From: Nannobrachium achirus
Lineage: Eukaryota > Chordata > Actinopteri > Myctophiformes > Myctophidae
Assembly (NCBI GenBank): GCA_963921795.1
Contig: OY997649.1
Coordinates: forward strand, 34,212,757-34,276,756
DNA: 64,000 bases
Direction of reading: 5' to 3'
Below the pieces are notes generated by a model that saw only the letters and a list, made by a program, of their open reading frames with translations, did not search any database and had not been told where the DNA came from. The position numbers and the translations under genes are program-made. Shown here piece after piece: positions 35,675-47,449 of this stretch. The first letter of the stretch is position 1; the number at the start of each line of letters is the position of its first letter.

Positions 35675-36013
35675 AGCATCAAATGGGAGCTTTTTTTATT
35701 TTCCAAATGTGTCAATACACAACTATCAGTTGAACAAGGGGAACAGGAGGCAATTTACGATAAAAAGAAAAAGGATCTTACAATACACTGTAAAAACTAA
35801 CTTGCATACGGTATTTAAAAAATTCAAAAAAACATGCACAAGACAAGGCAAAAATATTCAAGAATAAACTAGAAAACATTTGAGCTGAATGAAACTGCAC
35901 CAGAATATCCAAAAGCAGTTCTAGAACCATATATGGAATCATAAATTAGAAATGTCCACTGAAGAAAAGAAAAAGAAAATCTGCACTAAACAGAAAATTC
36001 AGTACGTTGTTTT
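35675..36013 (-). other. ewsr1: ewsr1 3' UTR (approximate)
   Basis: This runs from the stop codon to just beyond the AATAAA at 35700-35695. It is AT-rich with no other feature. Confidence 0.55.
35695..35700 (-). terminator. ewsr1: ewsr1 polyadenylation signal
   Basis: A minus-strand AATAAA lies about 315 nt downstream of the ewsr1 stop codon, the first such hexamer found. The 3' end is expected shortly beyond it. Confidence 0.55.
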
Positions 36014-36050
36014 TCAGTATGGTCGCTCCCGGCGTTCCCCGCGATGGTCC
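36014..36050 (-). CDS. ewsr1: ewsr1 coding exon 16 (last)
   Basis: The acceptor is ctttacccag. It encodes [11 protein letters not shown] and TGA at 36016-36014. The basic stretch plus the terminal Pro-Tyr is the transportin-binding PY-NLS. Confidence 0.93.
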
Positions 36051-39000
36051 CTGGGTAAAGAACAAAACCACCATGACAAACTGCACTTTAAGACATTAAA
36101 TTACACATGGCCAATAGAAACTTTTTCATCCTTAAAGGTTCATGAAACCCTGCCTATTAATTTGTTTTATCAAAATTCAGAATATGAAGAGAACTCTAAA
36201 ATGTAGGCTTGGTTATCTGTTTTTGTGGGGGGAGGGGGCGGAGTTGAGCGTGCATATCATATTCTGAAACTGGCCAGAGAAGCTGTCCACACTGGAATTG
36301 GGACTTCGAAAACAATTAAAACTAGCCATTGCAGCTGTAAAAATTATAAAGATTCCACAACTTCATGGCATATTAACCAGTAAAAATGTGCAAGTCTTTT
36401 ACAAACAAACAGTCTGAAATTGTATTAATCGTTTAACTTTCTCCGCCCGTGTTTGTCCTGCTGTCTAATGACCAGGGACAACCGGAGCACCGAGCGCTGG
36501 TGGTAGCACTATTCAACATGACTTCTTCGGCTTCCCCCCCGCTCATACAAACAAAATGTATGTGCATGTGGTGACAGTGCACGTTCACACCGAAAATAGC
36601 AGATATACAAGCTCACAACACGATTTTCTATGTGCGCTGCCGCGTACGAAGAAATATGTCCTTACCTCATATCCATCTTGCCGGGTGGTCCCATTCCTCT
36701 TCCACCTCTACCACCCATAGGTGGTCCTCCACGCGACCCACGGAATCCTCCTCTATCCATCCCACCGCGTCCTCTGAATCCACCGCCACGGTCGCCTCCC
36801 CAGCCTCCACGGAACCCTCCAGGTCCCCCTGGTCCTCCAGATCCACCAGGGCCACCACGGTCCATGCCTCTGCCCCCACGCATTCCCATACCACCTCTGC
36901 CACGGTCACCACCTGAAAGAAACAATATCCGAGCTTAGTTTTTATCCCACATACTAAAAAATAATGAAGCTACACTCTTCGTTTTGAAATCATAAACTGT
37001 CTAATCTGAGTTTACACATCCTTACCTCCAGGGGGGAATGGTGGTCCACCACCTAGACCTTCTGGTCTGGGGGCCTTGCACTGGTTACACTCCATCCTCC
37101 AGGCAAAGTTCTGGTTTCCACATCCCCTGAGAACATACGTACAACTTTTAATCAAGTGTTTCAAGCCAATGTCCAATGGAGAAAATTGCCTATATGAATG
37201 AATACGTACGGGTTAGGGCACTCCCAGTCCCCAGCTCTCTGCTGCATATTGCCCCCGGTAGGTCCACCTCTGCCGCCGCCGCCGCCCATTCCACGTGGAG
37301 CACCTCGTGGGACAAAGCCACCCCGCTCTCCTCCACGGCCCATCATACCTATTACACAAGAAGATAAGGCATTAGGATTGATTGAACGTTTTAGACAAAA
37401 ATGGAGAACAGTACAAGTACAGTTAAACACCCTGCCTAAAAGGAACATCCCAAATAAGTCCTTTATGGTATTTTTTTTATGTTGGAAGTCCTTGGTATTC
37501 AATTCATGGACATAACAAATTGCAAGCAAAGAAAACATTCAATATCATTGCAGTTATATTTACCTCCACGACCCATCATATCACCTCGCATAGGCATGCC
37601 ACCTCTCATTCCTCCCATCATAGGCTTACGTCGGGCCATGGAAACCTTCAGCCTACGTGTCTGGAATTCCTTGCCTTCAAATAAAATACAAAAATATTAA
37701 GGATTCACACTATAAAGGTTTGTATATAGTTCAGTGCTGGAAATGCTAAATCAAGTACCGGCAGAAGTCAAAGCAACATACCATCAAAGTGCTCCACTGC
37801 TGCTTTGGCACAGAAGGGCTCTTCATAGGACAGGGTGGCATCCCCCTTGGGCTTTCCAGAGTCCTTGTCTGTGTAGATGTTAATAGCTGGCTGACCCAAT
37901 CTGCGGTTCATCTGAAGAAAAAGCAGAGGAATTCATTATTTCACGTGCAAAGTTCTTTGCACACATTTCTGACCTTGTTATGTATAGAGCAATTCTTACC
38001 CTTATAGGTCCGACATGCTTAAAGAATTCAGCCATCTCATCTATGGTGGCATTCTCAGTCAGCCCAGTAATGTATATCGTGCTGTTCTCAGAATCGTCTT
38101 GCTCCTCAGGGCGTCCTGAAAAATAAGTATTGGTTAGAACCCAACTTAAAAGCACCATGACAATTGCAACACGCAGGAGAAAAAACAAACAAAAAAAAAA
38201 CAAGACTACCGTAAATCACCAATTAATCGCCCGGTGGCAAACTGCCCCCATTTTGCGCAATAAACGCCTGTTTCAAATAAGCGCAAGGTTTGTATAAGCG
38301 CCTGGGCCGTTATTTGCAATTAATATTATCCTTATTAGGTTTTATGTAAGAGCCCGGGCTATTATGTTGCATGGCAGTGGTGCGCTGAAAACAGCAAATC
38401 TACAAGCTCACAGCAGTGCTGTGACAGCACGTTGCAACGCACCGCACTCGCTGTGCGTTGCTACAGGTCATATTATGTTGCATGACGGTAGTGCGCTGAA
38501 AACAGCAAATCTACAAGCTCACAGCCTTGTGGACAGACACTTCTAAACCAAATGTATATGGTGTCCAGCCCAGCGCTGTGCTACCATGACGCGCAGTGTG
38601 CGTCGGGGAACCGATTGCCAAAGGACATCAAAAAAAGAGAGGAGTCTGCTGCTCTCTGCGCACTGACCATCATTCATTACTGTCTAAAACGTTGCTACAA
38701 TGCAAAGTTTACGTGAGTAGGCTACTTTAATGGCAAAACGTTGTGATGGAGAAAGACTGGCCAATAAAGAACAGCTGGATCAGAATAACTTATTACCTAC
38801 TGTTGCTGCCTCTTATCCAGTCCGCATTTTGAAGAAGTAATCCATTATTTTGAGGTTCAAGGGGAAAGCAGAAGGCTTAATCATAATGCAATACCATAAT
38901 GGTTTAATGTCAGGATAGTGGAGCTGTTCAGCGACAGCGAGTCCAGTCAGAACAGCACCGCAGCTGCAGGACTTCTGCGCTAATTGGGTCGTTGACTCGT

Positions 39001-42000
39001 TGAGTTGCTGCCATGCGGTAATTGACTATTTTGGAAAAAGATTCCCTTAGTATAAATATAGTATATATATATTTTTTTAAAGGCTTTCATACACTCTTGA
39101 TATTTTTTAAATGAGGTTTGGTCTAATAGATCGCAATGTGCTATTTTCTGGGTGTTCATAACAATTAAAATAATAACAATAATAATTATAACATTTATTA
39201 TAACATTTTGATTATTACCCCTATTATATAGTTTGAGAAAGAAAAATTTACCAAATAATGGCCCAGTGCTGGCCAGTGCCAAAATAAATAAAAGCCTGTT
39301 ACCAATAGCCGCCTGGTCCCTTTTAAGCGCCCGGGGTCCGACCCCATTTTGTGAAATAAACGCCCGGGCTACCAATTGGTGATTTACCGTATATAAAATG
39401 GTAGAATAATCCAATATAAATTAACGCCATAATGTAAAGGTAGTCTGCTCACCCATTTCACGCTCTCCTTCGCTGTTCATGGGTCCTGTAGTCCATCAAA
39501 TGAGGGTAAGAGAGAAACGGTAAAGAAAAGTCAGTGTGTGCCAACTTGGACATTACATTACTCCTGAGGAGCATTACAAAAGATAACCCAGAGACATACC
39601 ATACACGTCAGCCTCAGCCATATGGGAAAATTGAAAATGATACCTGACAGATGACCACATTTCCCACTCAAGTGTAATATTGTTATTTGAATGAATAAAA
39701 TACCTCAGACCCTTTTGCAAATAATTTTGTATCATATGTCTCTAAGACCAGATATGAATCCTCAAAAAAAACCAGGAATTCAGTCCATGAGATTTAAGAC
39801 AATAGGAAACAAGACATGTGTGTCGCCAGCGGGTATTTGTGATTAACCTGATAAAAACTCAACCTGACAAAACTGTGAAACCACAGGCAGTGAGTGATAA
39901 AAGCAAAATGTTTACCAAGTACCCCAGAGGAAGAGGTCTTGCACCCAAAAAGAACCCCCCTTTATGTTCAGGTGTGATCATATAAATAAAAACGTTGTGT
40001 ACCACAATGTAATATGCATCAATATTCGGAGCATACTTGCTCAAAAAGGCTTTAAGGTTTTGAGTGGACTAACCAGTGTAATACTCGTTAACTTACCACC
40101 AGGCTTACTGAAGCCACCTCTGTCTCCAGCGCTGCTATGGGGGAATAAATGGAGATATGAAGGCGATTTCCCTTTTACAGCCACTTCCACGCCTCGAGCC
40201 ATGAGGCTTGAATAAGGGAGTAATGAAGACATTTCGCTATCCTAACAGCAGTTAACTCCCAAAAGTGATAAATAATACAATTCAAACGAGGGGACATGGG
40301 GATTTGTCCATTATAAATTTGCTAGCTGGCTACAAAGTTAATGACAGCTTTAAGTAGTGCTATACAAATAACAAGTTTTTTTCATTACATTGACAAAACC
40401 CCTCAAGATTTGTACAATACCCCTCAAAATGTGCACAATAGTATAACAATTTCAGATGCATTGATAACTAATAATTATCATTACACGTCTAAATGGTGCA
40501 ACCTTGTACCAACACCAACTTTCAACAAAATGTACGCTTCAAATAAATATGTACTAGTTAATAAAAATACAATGCATCTGAAATTTCACAATAGGATCAG
40601 GTGATCATTTTCACCTTTGTAAGAAAAATAAAAAAATAAACACAATTGCTCAGTGTTTTACAAAGACAAAATCTTAACAATATAAACAAAATAAATTATT
40701 TAATTTGATGGTAACAATATCTACGAAGTTAAAACAAGGTATTTTTTTTAATAAAAAAAAAAAGACTCTTAATAGCTTTGCCCATCATGCTTTTGAAACC
40801 ACCATCCTTAGTTGTTGGCATATAGGCAGACCCAGAATCTTTGTTTAAGCGCCCCTCCTGCTGCTTTAGCCGGCTCTGTATTGAGTACAGGTACTTTTTA
40901 GAGTATAGATGGTTTTAAATGGCTCTCACTGTTACCTGTACGGTATAAATGTGACAAAGCATGTTAAAAAGTGCTCAAAATAATGTGATCAAACATTTGT
41001 ATTCCAAACCACAAAAAACATACTGATATTGCATTAATGTGAGACATGAACCCCCTCCCCAAAATATTCATGTGGCATAATAAAATCAATCCCAAATTAT
41101 GAAAGCAATTATGGAGATGCTATGTGGGCAACTTTACCATTTTTGATTCATGCATAATATCTCATGTATCCTTCCTTTCAGTGTTTCCTCCATTTTCATT
41201 TAGCAGTGGTGCAGTGCAGCACCACTGCAAGGAAATGAATTACTGGAAACATAGTATAAACATGGTAATTTAGCCATGTTATCTGTGTAGTCCATGATTT
41301 AATAATTTAAATTATTTAACAGAACCTCAACATGAAACATAATAACTTGGATCAGGAACAGATGAGACCAAACTACAATTACCAAAAGCACCACAGCTAT
41401 TTTAAAAACCTACAGAGGAAACACTTATTTATCGTTGTACCACCTGATGTTGGACTCCAGGCTGAAACTTTATAAAATGTTAAACCATGTCTTTGTAAAT
41501 ACTTGCACCACAAACTTGAGAATGGGCACAACACTGTTCTTTGAAAAGGACTTAAATCAGCCATTGAACCAATAATTGGCTAAATAATCTTTTAACTGTC
41601 AGCTTAATGCCACTAAGGGGAACACCGTGTTGTGTTTTTTAATTTGCTTTATTATGGTTAACTAAGAATAAAATGGAAAACGTAATGTAGTTAAAGGAAA
41701 TAAACGCTCAAGAACAATGCAATGCATAAGATTGCATGTAAAATTATTTTCATTTTTTCCTTAATTTGCACTGTGGTCATCTTGATTTGTATTGAGCTCC
41801 ATCTACTGTAGTAATCACCAAAATCTGTTGTGGGATGACCATGAATGTTTAATGTGTCCAGTACAATATTAAAAAGGTGTGTTCAATATTTTGAATAAAT
41901 GTTTGATAATGTTATGTACATCATATCTGATGTCATGCAGTCTTCCATCCAAGATTAACCTACCAGGAAAACTAAAGCCAACTGGCAATACATTCTCCTT

Positions 42001-45000
42001 CCGACGTCCAAACTTTTTCAGAAAAGGCAGGTGTTAAATTTGACCTCAGATGATGGGCAACACACTCCCCAGATGTCCCGACTTCCCAAACTAGTTCAGG
42101 AAGCCCGTCCAAAATGTATTTTTTCAAAGTCGTAAGGAGCACGTATTGACAATAAATTCCTAAAACTAAAAATACATTAACTAAAAAAACACAAACTGAA
42201 AAACTAAACTAACACTAATGAAAATGTCAAAAACAAAAACCAAGACAAATCTGTGATGTTGGGTCTGACAACCTTGAGCCCTAAATAAACTTTGCTTTCC
42301 AGAAGTTAAAATGGAAACCCCAAGAAGTTTCTCACAGCATGAAAACATTTTTCCATGCATAAAAAGGAGCTTGCTTGCCAGCTGAAAGACAGTGACATTC
42401 CCCTATATATTTGTCTTTTCATTTTATTTTAAAGGAACCAAGTTAGAAGATTGTTGAAATACCTCTACTCCTGTTATTTTGCTATTGCCTATGGTGACCT
42501 CAAAGGTTAACCAATAACCATCTTTTATCACAGTTCTTGTGCGCATTTGTGCATTTAAATCCATAATTAGGGCATCCGCTAGAGGGGACTGCGAAGTTCA
42601 GGGCTGTGCAATCTGGAATGACTACCAATGACATTAAGGGATTGTCATTTCCATTCCAAGTACAATCTAAAAAAAAGTGTTACTCGACAATCAAACCTGT
42701 AACCATGTATAGTCTAATAGTCTAGTGCACCTTGACAGAGTATCCTGTTACTTGAATCCTTTATTTACTTGAAAGCAATACTGCACTTTATGCACAAGTT
42801 ACTTTAGTTACAAATTTGTATTGCACTTTAAAAAACCCTGCCTTGTTTTTGTGAGGGGACTGCGCATGAAAATTAGCATCCTTGCTAAATCTGGTCAATT
42901 TACATTGCATTTATGTAATGTCCATTAATATGCATTGTCCCGTCTAAATAAAGTAAAAAGTATAAAGTAATTCAAAAATATTTAATTTGTTTCCCAGATT
43001 TTCTGTTACCTCCCACACCAATTTAAGCAAATCATTATTTGTTGATTTAATCACAAGTTTTACCTTGAAAATCCAAGAAAAGTTATACCTTTCGGGTTGG
43101 TAAATTAAGAAAAAATGGCCATCAACAAAGACGGCCTTGCAAACCCATAACTCAGTATAAGGAAACGAGATACCCTTAGTTTACAGCTGATTACGTGGAA
43201 ATTGTTCCCTTCTTAACTTCATATCACACCCAAATGTGAATTTTCTTCCCTGAGGTCTGTTTCAAAGCATTAAAGCCCATTTTAAATATTCCATGACATA
43301 TATGCACAGGTTGCTCTAGATGTCTCAGAATTCACACGGCAACTGATGAGAAAACTGAAGTTTTACACCAACTTCTAATATTGCCAATAAACGACTTTTA
43401 GGCAAATGTGTAAAAATCCCTAGAACCATGAGCTACCCAAAGTAATGTGTGCACCATAAATCAACCTCAGTTTTAAAGGCCAAGGTCGAATGACATGGGA
43501 TACAAGAACTTAAACTTCTTTCTCGAAAAGCTGTTGTAATTTAGATGGTAGTGGGGGGAAATGGTTTAACCGACCGCAAACCAATAGGCAGGCAACTCCC
43601 TACTATCAGTTACCCAAAGCATTTCTGATTATGGACCATATTCTGTGTAAATAATGTACTGAATCATGAATAAAAGATGTGCCATTACAAGGTGTATTGC
43701 ACAGTGCATGGACAATTGTGCAACCCAACTATGATGGGGAAAAAAAACACTACCTTTCTTACCTTTTAGCCATTTCAGAGGCAGGGCTGAGACATCAAAC
43801 GTTCATGATTGGGTTACAATTTATACCCACTGGCACTTATTCATCTTTGACAACTATCGTCTTTGGATTGTGTGAAAATCATAATTTGAAAACACGACGA
43901 CTAAAATTATTATTAATGATTCAACAGTCTTTGGGGAGTGCCTCAGCCCTGCTCTACCTGGCAACCGCACCTGTGGATGAAAATACAGCGGGGTTACATA
44001 TATAGGAAAGGAACTTACCCCATGCCACCGCGTCCCATGCCTCCACGCCCACGATGCATCATTCCACCTCTGTCAAACCCATCCCTGGCAGGACCTCTGC
44101 TATCCCCTGCCCCTGGATACCTTGAAGGCTCCGAAGCAGAGTAAGCAGAACTTCCACCCTGGCCTTCTTGCCTGTAATTATCTGAAAAACAAAATGTTAA
44201 AAGGTTCAATTGTGCAAACACTAACAAGCACTGCAGAGGAAGGCTTGCTTGGTTAACACCATAACCAGACAATGCAGACACCTACTGTAATGGCTGGATT
44301 GGTTGTAACTGGGAGGTCCACCCTGCTGGGCGTACTGACTGGGTGGAGGCTGTCCATAGGAACCTGATGTCTGAGGAGGAGGGTAGGCAGAGGGTGGTGG
44401 AGCCTGTGCCGGCTGTGCTGGGGGCTGCTGCTGATAGCTACTCTGCTGCTGGGCATAGCTTCCTTGTTGAGTCTGGTACCCAGTCTGCTGTTGGCCATAT
44501 GTAGCTGGCTGGGAGTAGCTATTCTGGCTGTAACCAGTAGGTTGACTGGTGGCGTTGTAACTTAAGGAAAAAGAACAATTATCAATATCCCCAAAGAGCA
44601 GGAATCGTCATCTCCAAGTCAAAGCGGTGATCGTTTCACCCTCTGCCATAACAAATTGAGTGCACAGGCACATACCTCTGGGGTGCAGCTGGTGCTGGCT
44701 GCTGACCATAGCCAGGGTAGGCAGACTGGGCTGTGTAACCTGGCTGAGACCCATAAGTTGACTGGGTTGCAGCTGGAGCAGCAGCAGCAGGGGTGCTATC
44801 ATAACCACTTGCCCCATAACCCTGTGTGGGCTGGGAGTAGCCATGAGCAGTACTGGCCTGGGCAGCAGGATATCCAGCTGTGGAAAACCACAAATGGTAG
44901 AATTTAGTAGACACCAATTAATAAATGACAATTCAAAGACGCTTTTATGTATTGATGTACTATATAAAGACAACATGTTATCATAAAGATAATCATGACA

Positions 45001-46311
45001 TAAGCTCCAATGGGCTTCAGGGAGATGCATCTGGGATGTGATTCAACCTTCAGCTAATACAACACTAACCTGCTGCTGGCTGTGCATATGAGGATCCATA
45101 CTGCTGTTGTGGTTGAGCATAGGTTCCAGCTGCTGGCGCTGTTTGGGTGTAACTGGTATCTGCAGCAGCAGGTTGGGCATAAGAGCCATAACTCTGTTGG
45201 CTATAACCCTGCTGAAGAACAAAGGGGGGGGAATATTTGACCCAGGCAGAAAATAACATTGTTTGTCACGCAGCAGCAGCGCATTTGTGTGATTCTTTGT
45301 TAATCTGTTTAAATTCTCACCTGTGCAGACTGGCCATATGCCTGTGCGGGCTGAGCAGCATAGGAACTGTACCTTGTAAAAGTACAATGTGCATTCATTA
45401 GTTCCATATACGTTTTTCTTAATACTGTATAATGCGAATAATAGGATGCAAAATCTCCTAAACCATGGTATTTGATTAAAAACACAAACACGTTTCTTAC
45501 CCTGTTTGAGCGGTGGCCTGGGTGTACGAACTATAATCTGAAAACGCAAAACAATTGTTAACATTACAAATACGAATATAACATTGATTTAAACTATTAT
45601 AGTTCCCAGTATTGATGACTTGTATGTCTAGGTGAAATTAATACATAGTCCCTCCAGCACTACAATGGAAACAAGCCCCCCATGGCTTTTTGTGTTATCC
45701 TTTTAGCATTGTTGTATAACCAAACCAATGTACTTTTAGCAAACGGTTTATCAAGTATTCATTAATCGATGTACGTAATATTCTTAGCAGAACGATGTGG
45801 GGCTTTAGTCATCATTCTGATTAAAGCGTAATGTTTGGGTCAAACTTGGATATTATTTTAAAATCAGGGAAACTCCTTCGCGCGCAAGTTGGCGCAGCCC
45901 ATGCTAACACCGCCTAGCTAACGTTAGCAGTAGCACCATTCCTCCCACAGCTCCAATCACAATACAGAAGACGGATTCGCAAACAGTTTGCTTTCAAACC
46001 AATTTCAAACGACTACTCATTAATCTAACTAGGCATATCATGTATAAATATAGAACAAGATAAACATGTGACGTTCCAGAGATAAATAGGCCAAACCCCA
46101 AAGCAGGGCCCCAAGTTAGGCCTTTGAGGCCTAGCTTTGCCGGCGACCGTGGACGACAACTAATGCATCTTTCACAAACATTTAAACGGTAAAATACCAC
46201 AAAAGCACTTCAATTGACCTTTAACAATAAAACGCGTAATTTAGCTTTGAACCATTCTCTTAAAATCGAGTTGAAATGTTGGAATTTTTGCATACCCGGA
46301 GCGGACGCCAT
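36014..46311 (-). CDS. ewsr1: EWS RNA-binding protein 1, full coding span (16 exons)
   Basis: Sixteen exons join in phase to 1839 nt, 612 residues. EWSR1 is a FET-family nuclear RNA-binding protein acting in transcription and splicing. Domain order: a low-complexity SYGQ-rich prion-like domain (about 1-250), RGG1 (about 265-305), one RRM (about 327-410, RNP2 IYITGL, RNP1 KGDATLSY), RGG2 (about 425-475), a RanBP2-type zinc finger (about 477-505; four Cys in CPNPGC and CNQC), RGG3 (about 520-600) and a PY-type nuclear localisation signal ending RRERPY. The identification as EWSR1 rather than FUS or TAF15 rests on synteny with GAS2L1, RHBDD3 and EMID1, the start MASAPDYSSY and the RGG1 text [14 protein letters not shown], which parallels human EWSR1. 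Teleosts usually keep two ewsr1 copies; which one this is cannot be decided here. Confidence 0.95.
36051..36665. other. ewsr1 intron 15
   Basis: A 615-nt intron. It carries a single arm of the recurrent hairpin motif at 36591-36620, about 45 nt downstream of the exon 15 donor in transcript direction. Confidence 0.8.
36666..36912 (-). CDS. ewsr1: ewsr1 coding exon 15 (RGG3)
   Basis: The acceptor is ctttcag and the donor ATGAG|GTAAG. The exon is made of Gly/Arg repeats ([14 protein letters not shown] and others) and ends PPGKMDM, matching the GPGKMD of FET proteins. Confidence 0.93.
37026..37126 (-). CDS. ewsr1: ewsr1 coding exon 14 (zinc finger, second half)
   Basis: It encodes [20 protein letters not shown]. 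The Cys pair CNQC closes the RanBP2-type finger. Donor GGAG|GTAAG. Confidence 0.95.
37210..37348 (-). CDS. ewsr1: ewsr1 coding exon 13 (RGG2 and zinc finger, first half)
   Basis: Gly/Arg-rich, then [11 protein letters not shown], the first half of the zinc finger. Donor CC|GTACGT splits a Pro codon, which is completed by exon 14. Confidence 0.93.
37564..37674 (-). CDS. ewsr1: ewsr1 coding exon 12 (end of RRM)
   Basis: It encodes [17 protein letters not shown], the last beta strand of the RRM, then Met/Gly/Arg-rich RGG2. Donor GGAG|GTAAAT. Confidence 0.95.
37782..37911 (-). CDS. ewsr1: ewsr1 coding exon 11 (RRM core)
   Basis: It encodes [20 protein letters not shown], including RNP1. It begins MNRRLGQPA and ends HFD, with a G that starts the next codon. 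Phase 0 acceptor, phase 1 donor. Confidence 0.96.
38000..38115 (-). CDS. ewsr1: ewsr1 coding exon 10 (RRM start)
   Basis: It encodes [18 protein letters not shown], then [17 protein letters not shown]. The RNP2 strand is IYITGL. Confidence 0.96.
38116..39452. other. ewsr1 intron 9
   Basis: A 1.3-kb intron, almost all of it occupied by a terminal-inverted-repeat element (38207-39391). Confidence 0.85.
38207..39391. mobile_element. TIR transposon with duplicated hairpin-arm segment
   Basis: TACCGTAAATCACCAATT at the left is perfectly inverted at the right. The subtermini repeat GCGCCTGGGC/GCCCGGGCT-like text. Inside, a unit of about 55 bp beginning ATTATGTTGCATG, with the motif AATCTACAAGCTCACAGC, occurs at 38361 and again at 38472. 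No transposase frame is seen. Confidence 0.8.
39453..39485 (-). CDS. ewsr1: ewsr1 coding exon 9 (33-nt microexon)
   Basis: The acceptor is ggactacag and the donor ATGG|GTGAG. It encodes [10 protein letters not shown]. It is phase 1 at both ends, so skipping it keeps the frame. Confidence 0.88.
39486..40096. other. ewsr1 intron 8
   Basis: A 611-nt AT-rich intron; nothing recognised. Confidence 0.8.
40097..40134 (-). CDS. ewsr1: ewsr1 coding exon 8 (38-nt microexon)
   Basis: The acceptor is ccccatag and the donor GGTG|GTAAGT. It encodes [12 protein letters not shown], matching human SAGERGGFNKPGG. Confidence 0.93.
40135..44018. other. ewsr1: ewsr1 intron 7, long and repeat-poor
   Basis: A 3.9-kb AT-rich intron with no microsatellite, no hairpin-motif copy and no recognisable transposon, in contrast with the rest of the window. 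A small perfect-arm hairpin (GCAGTGGTGC, near 41206) is the only structure noted. Confidence 0.8.
44019..44181 (-). CDS. ewsr1: ewsr1 coding exon 7 (RGG1)
   Basis: The acceptor is tttttcag and the donor ATGG|GTAAG. It encodes [17 protein letters not shown], then [20 protein letters not shown]. Confidence 0.94.
44286..44560 (-). CDS. ewsr1: ewsr1 coding exon 6 (SYGQ domain)
   Basis: It encodes about 92 residues rich in Gln, Ser, Tyr and Pro ([20 protein letters not shown] and others). Donor TACA|GTAGGT, phase 1. Confidence 0.92.
44676..44877 (-). CDS. ewsr1: ewsr1 coding exon 5 (SYGQ domain)
   Basis: It encodes [20 protein letters not shown], then [19 protein letters not shown] and PAPAAPQR. 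Phase 1 acceptor, phase 2 donor. Confidence 0.94.
45070..45211 (-). CDS. ewsr1: ewsr1 coding exon 4 (SYGQ domain)
   Basis: It encodes [20 protein letters not shown] and continues to SSYAQPAA. The acceptor ttcttcag follows a C-rich tract. Confidence 0.94.
45321..45372 (-). CDS. ewsr1: ewsr1 coding exon 3
   Basis: A 52-nt exon encoding [17 protein letters not shown]. Acceptor tttacaag, donor ACAG|GTGAG. Confidence 0.92.
45501..45537 (-). CDS. ewsr1: ewsr1 coding exon 2
   Basis: A 37-nt exon encoding [13 protein letters not shown]. Acceptor ttttcag, donor CAGG|GTAAG. Confidence 0.92.
45538..46295. other. ewsr1 intron 1
   Basis: A 758-nt intron with a locally CpG-containing stretch (GCGCGCAAG near 45880). 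It contains no repeat that I can name and is possibly part of the promoter region. Confidence 0.7.
46296..46311 (-). CDS. ewsr1: ewsr1 coding exon 1
   Basis: Only 16 coding nt: ATG GCG TCC GCT CCG G, then GTATG. The start sits in AAGATGGCG, a good initiation context. It reads MASAP and joins DYSSY in exon 2; human EWSR1 begins MASTDYSTY. Confidence 0.93.
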
Positions 46312-46899
46312 CTTGATGTGTCTGCGTGAGAGAGCGGCTGTCTGTGTGGACGCCGGTGCGCTATCTCTGTTAAATGTGCTGCGCTCTACTGCTCCTGCTC
46401 TTGACTTGCTCTGCTGCAGTGCACGAGTCGCGAGCGTTGTGATGGGCGTGGTTTACTGGTGCCACTAAACGCAAGCCCCTTTTCCACTGACATGGCCCAA
46501 CACCACACCACACCACACCACACCACCCCTCCACATTGCACTACAAGGACCTTAGTAGAGTGGTGTGAAAGTGGTACTAAACGTGGTACTAAAAAGTATC
46601 CAATCCAGAATAGGTCTGAGCTAGGCCAAACGGGGCCAAACACTTCATAATGACTGATCACTCACTTTCTTAGACCACCAGGATATAGTTGTAATACATG
46701 ATAAATAGATTCTATTGTGTTATAATAACCACTATTATAATCTATTATAGTGTATCATAATTAGGATAGTTGTAATACAGATGTATATTGTATTATAATA
46801 GGGGTACTTTTGTGTAGTGGAAAATGTTGATATTTTTATGTGGTGTCGTGTAGTGTGGACGGTGTGGTGCTAAAGCTGCAGTCGAAAAGGGTCTTTAAA

Positions 46900-47203
46900 A
46901 AATCTCCCATTCATTTTTCCCATAGATTTTTTTACAAAAATATTTATATCAATTTAATTGATATACATATTTTATGTATAATAATTGATTCAATTATTAT
47001 AAGCCCAGAATCAAGCCATCCAGGATCTTCCTGATGAATCATCATATTCCACGAAAGCTTCCTTTGATTCTGTGAAAAGTAAAAATTCAAAATCGCTAAA
47101 ACAAATGGTATTTATTAAATGTAGTATAATTAAATATTCAAATATATATTTTTCATTCATATAAATATTTTTGTGTCTATGGGGGAAATGAATGGGAGAT
47201 TTC
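46900..47203. mobile_element. AT-rich inverted-repeat MITE in the shared promoter
   Basis: AATCTCCCATTCATTTTTCC at the left is inverted at the right as GGGGGAAATGAATGGGAGAT. Complementarity continues through the AT-rich CCATAGA/TCTATGG flank to AAAAATATTTATAT. Its centre is unique-looking. Confidence 0.7.
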
Positions 47204-47449
47204 TTTAGTGGCACCGATTCGTCACGATGTTGGAGTGCGCTGCTCAAGGTTGGAATAAACCAATGTCGATTCTACAGCCTTCAATTGTGTTGTGTACAAT
47301 AATGCATATCACTATTTGTATTTATTTATTCTAAATGTTTATGCTATTTAAATGTAAACAGTTGTTTTCCACATTGTCAAACCACAATTTTATAGATATA
47401 TATATTTTGTTTTAAAGCAGATCGTCATGCATGGACACTGACATTTTGG

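Noticed and set aside
36630-36938. Plus-strand Pro-rich open frame
   Set aside because: It is the antisense shadow of the ewsr1 RGG3 exon, whose Gly codons read as Pro on the other strand.
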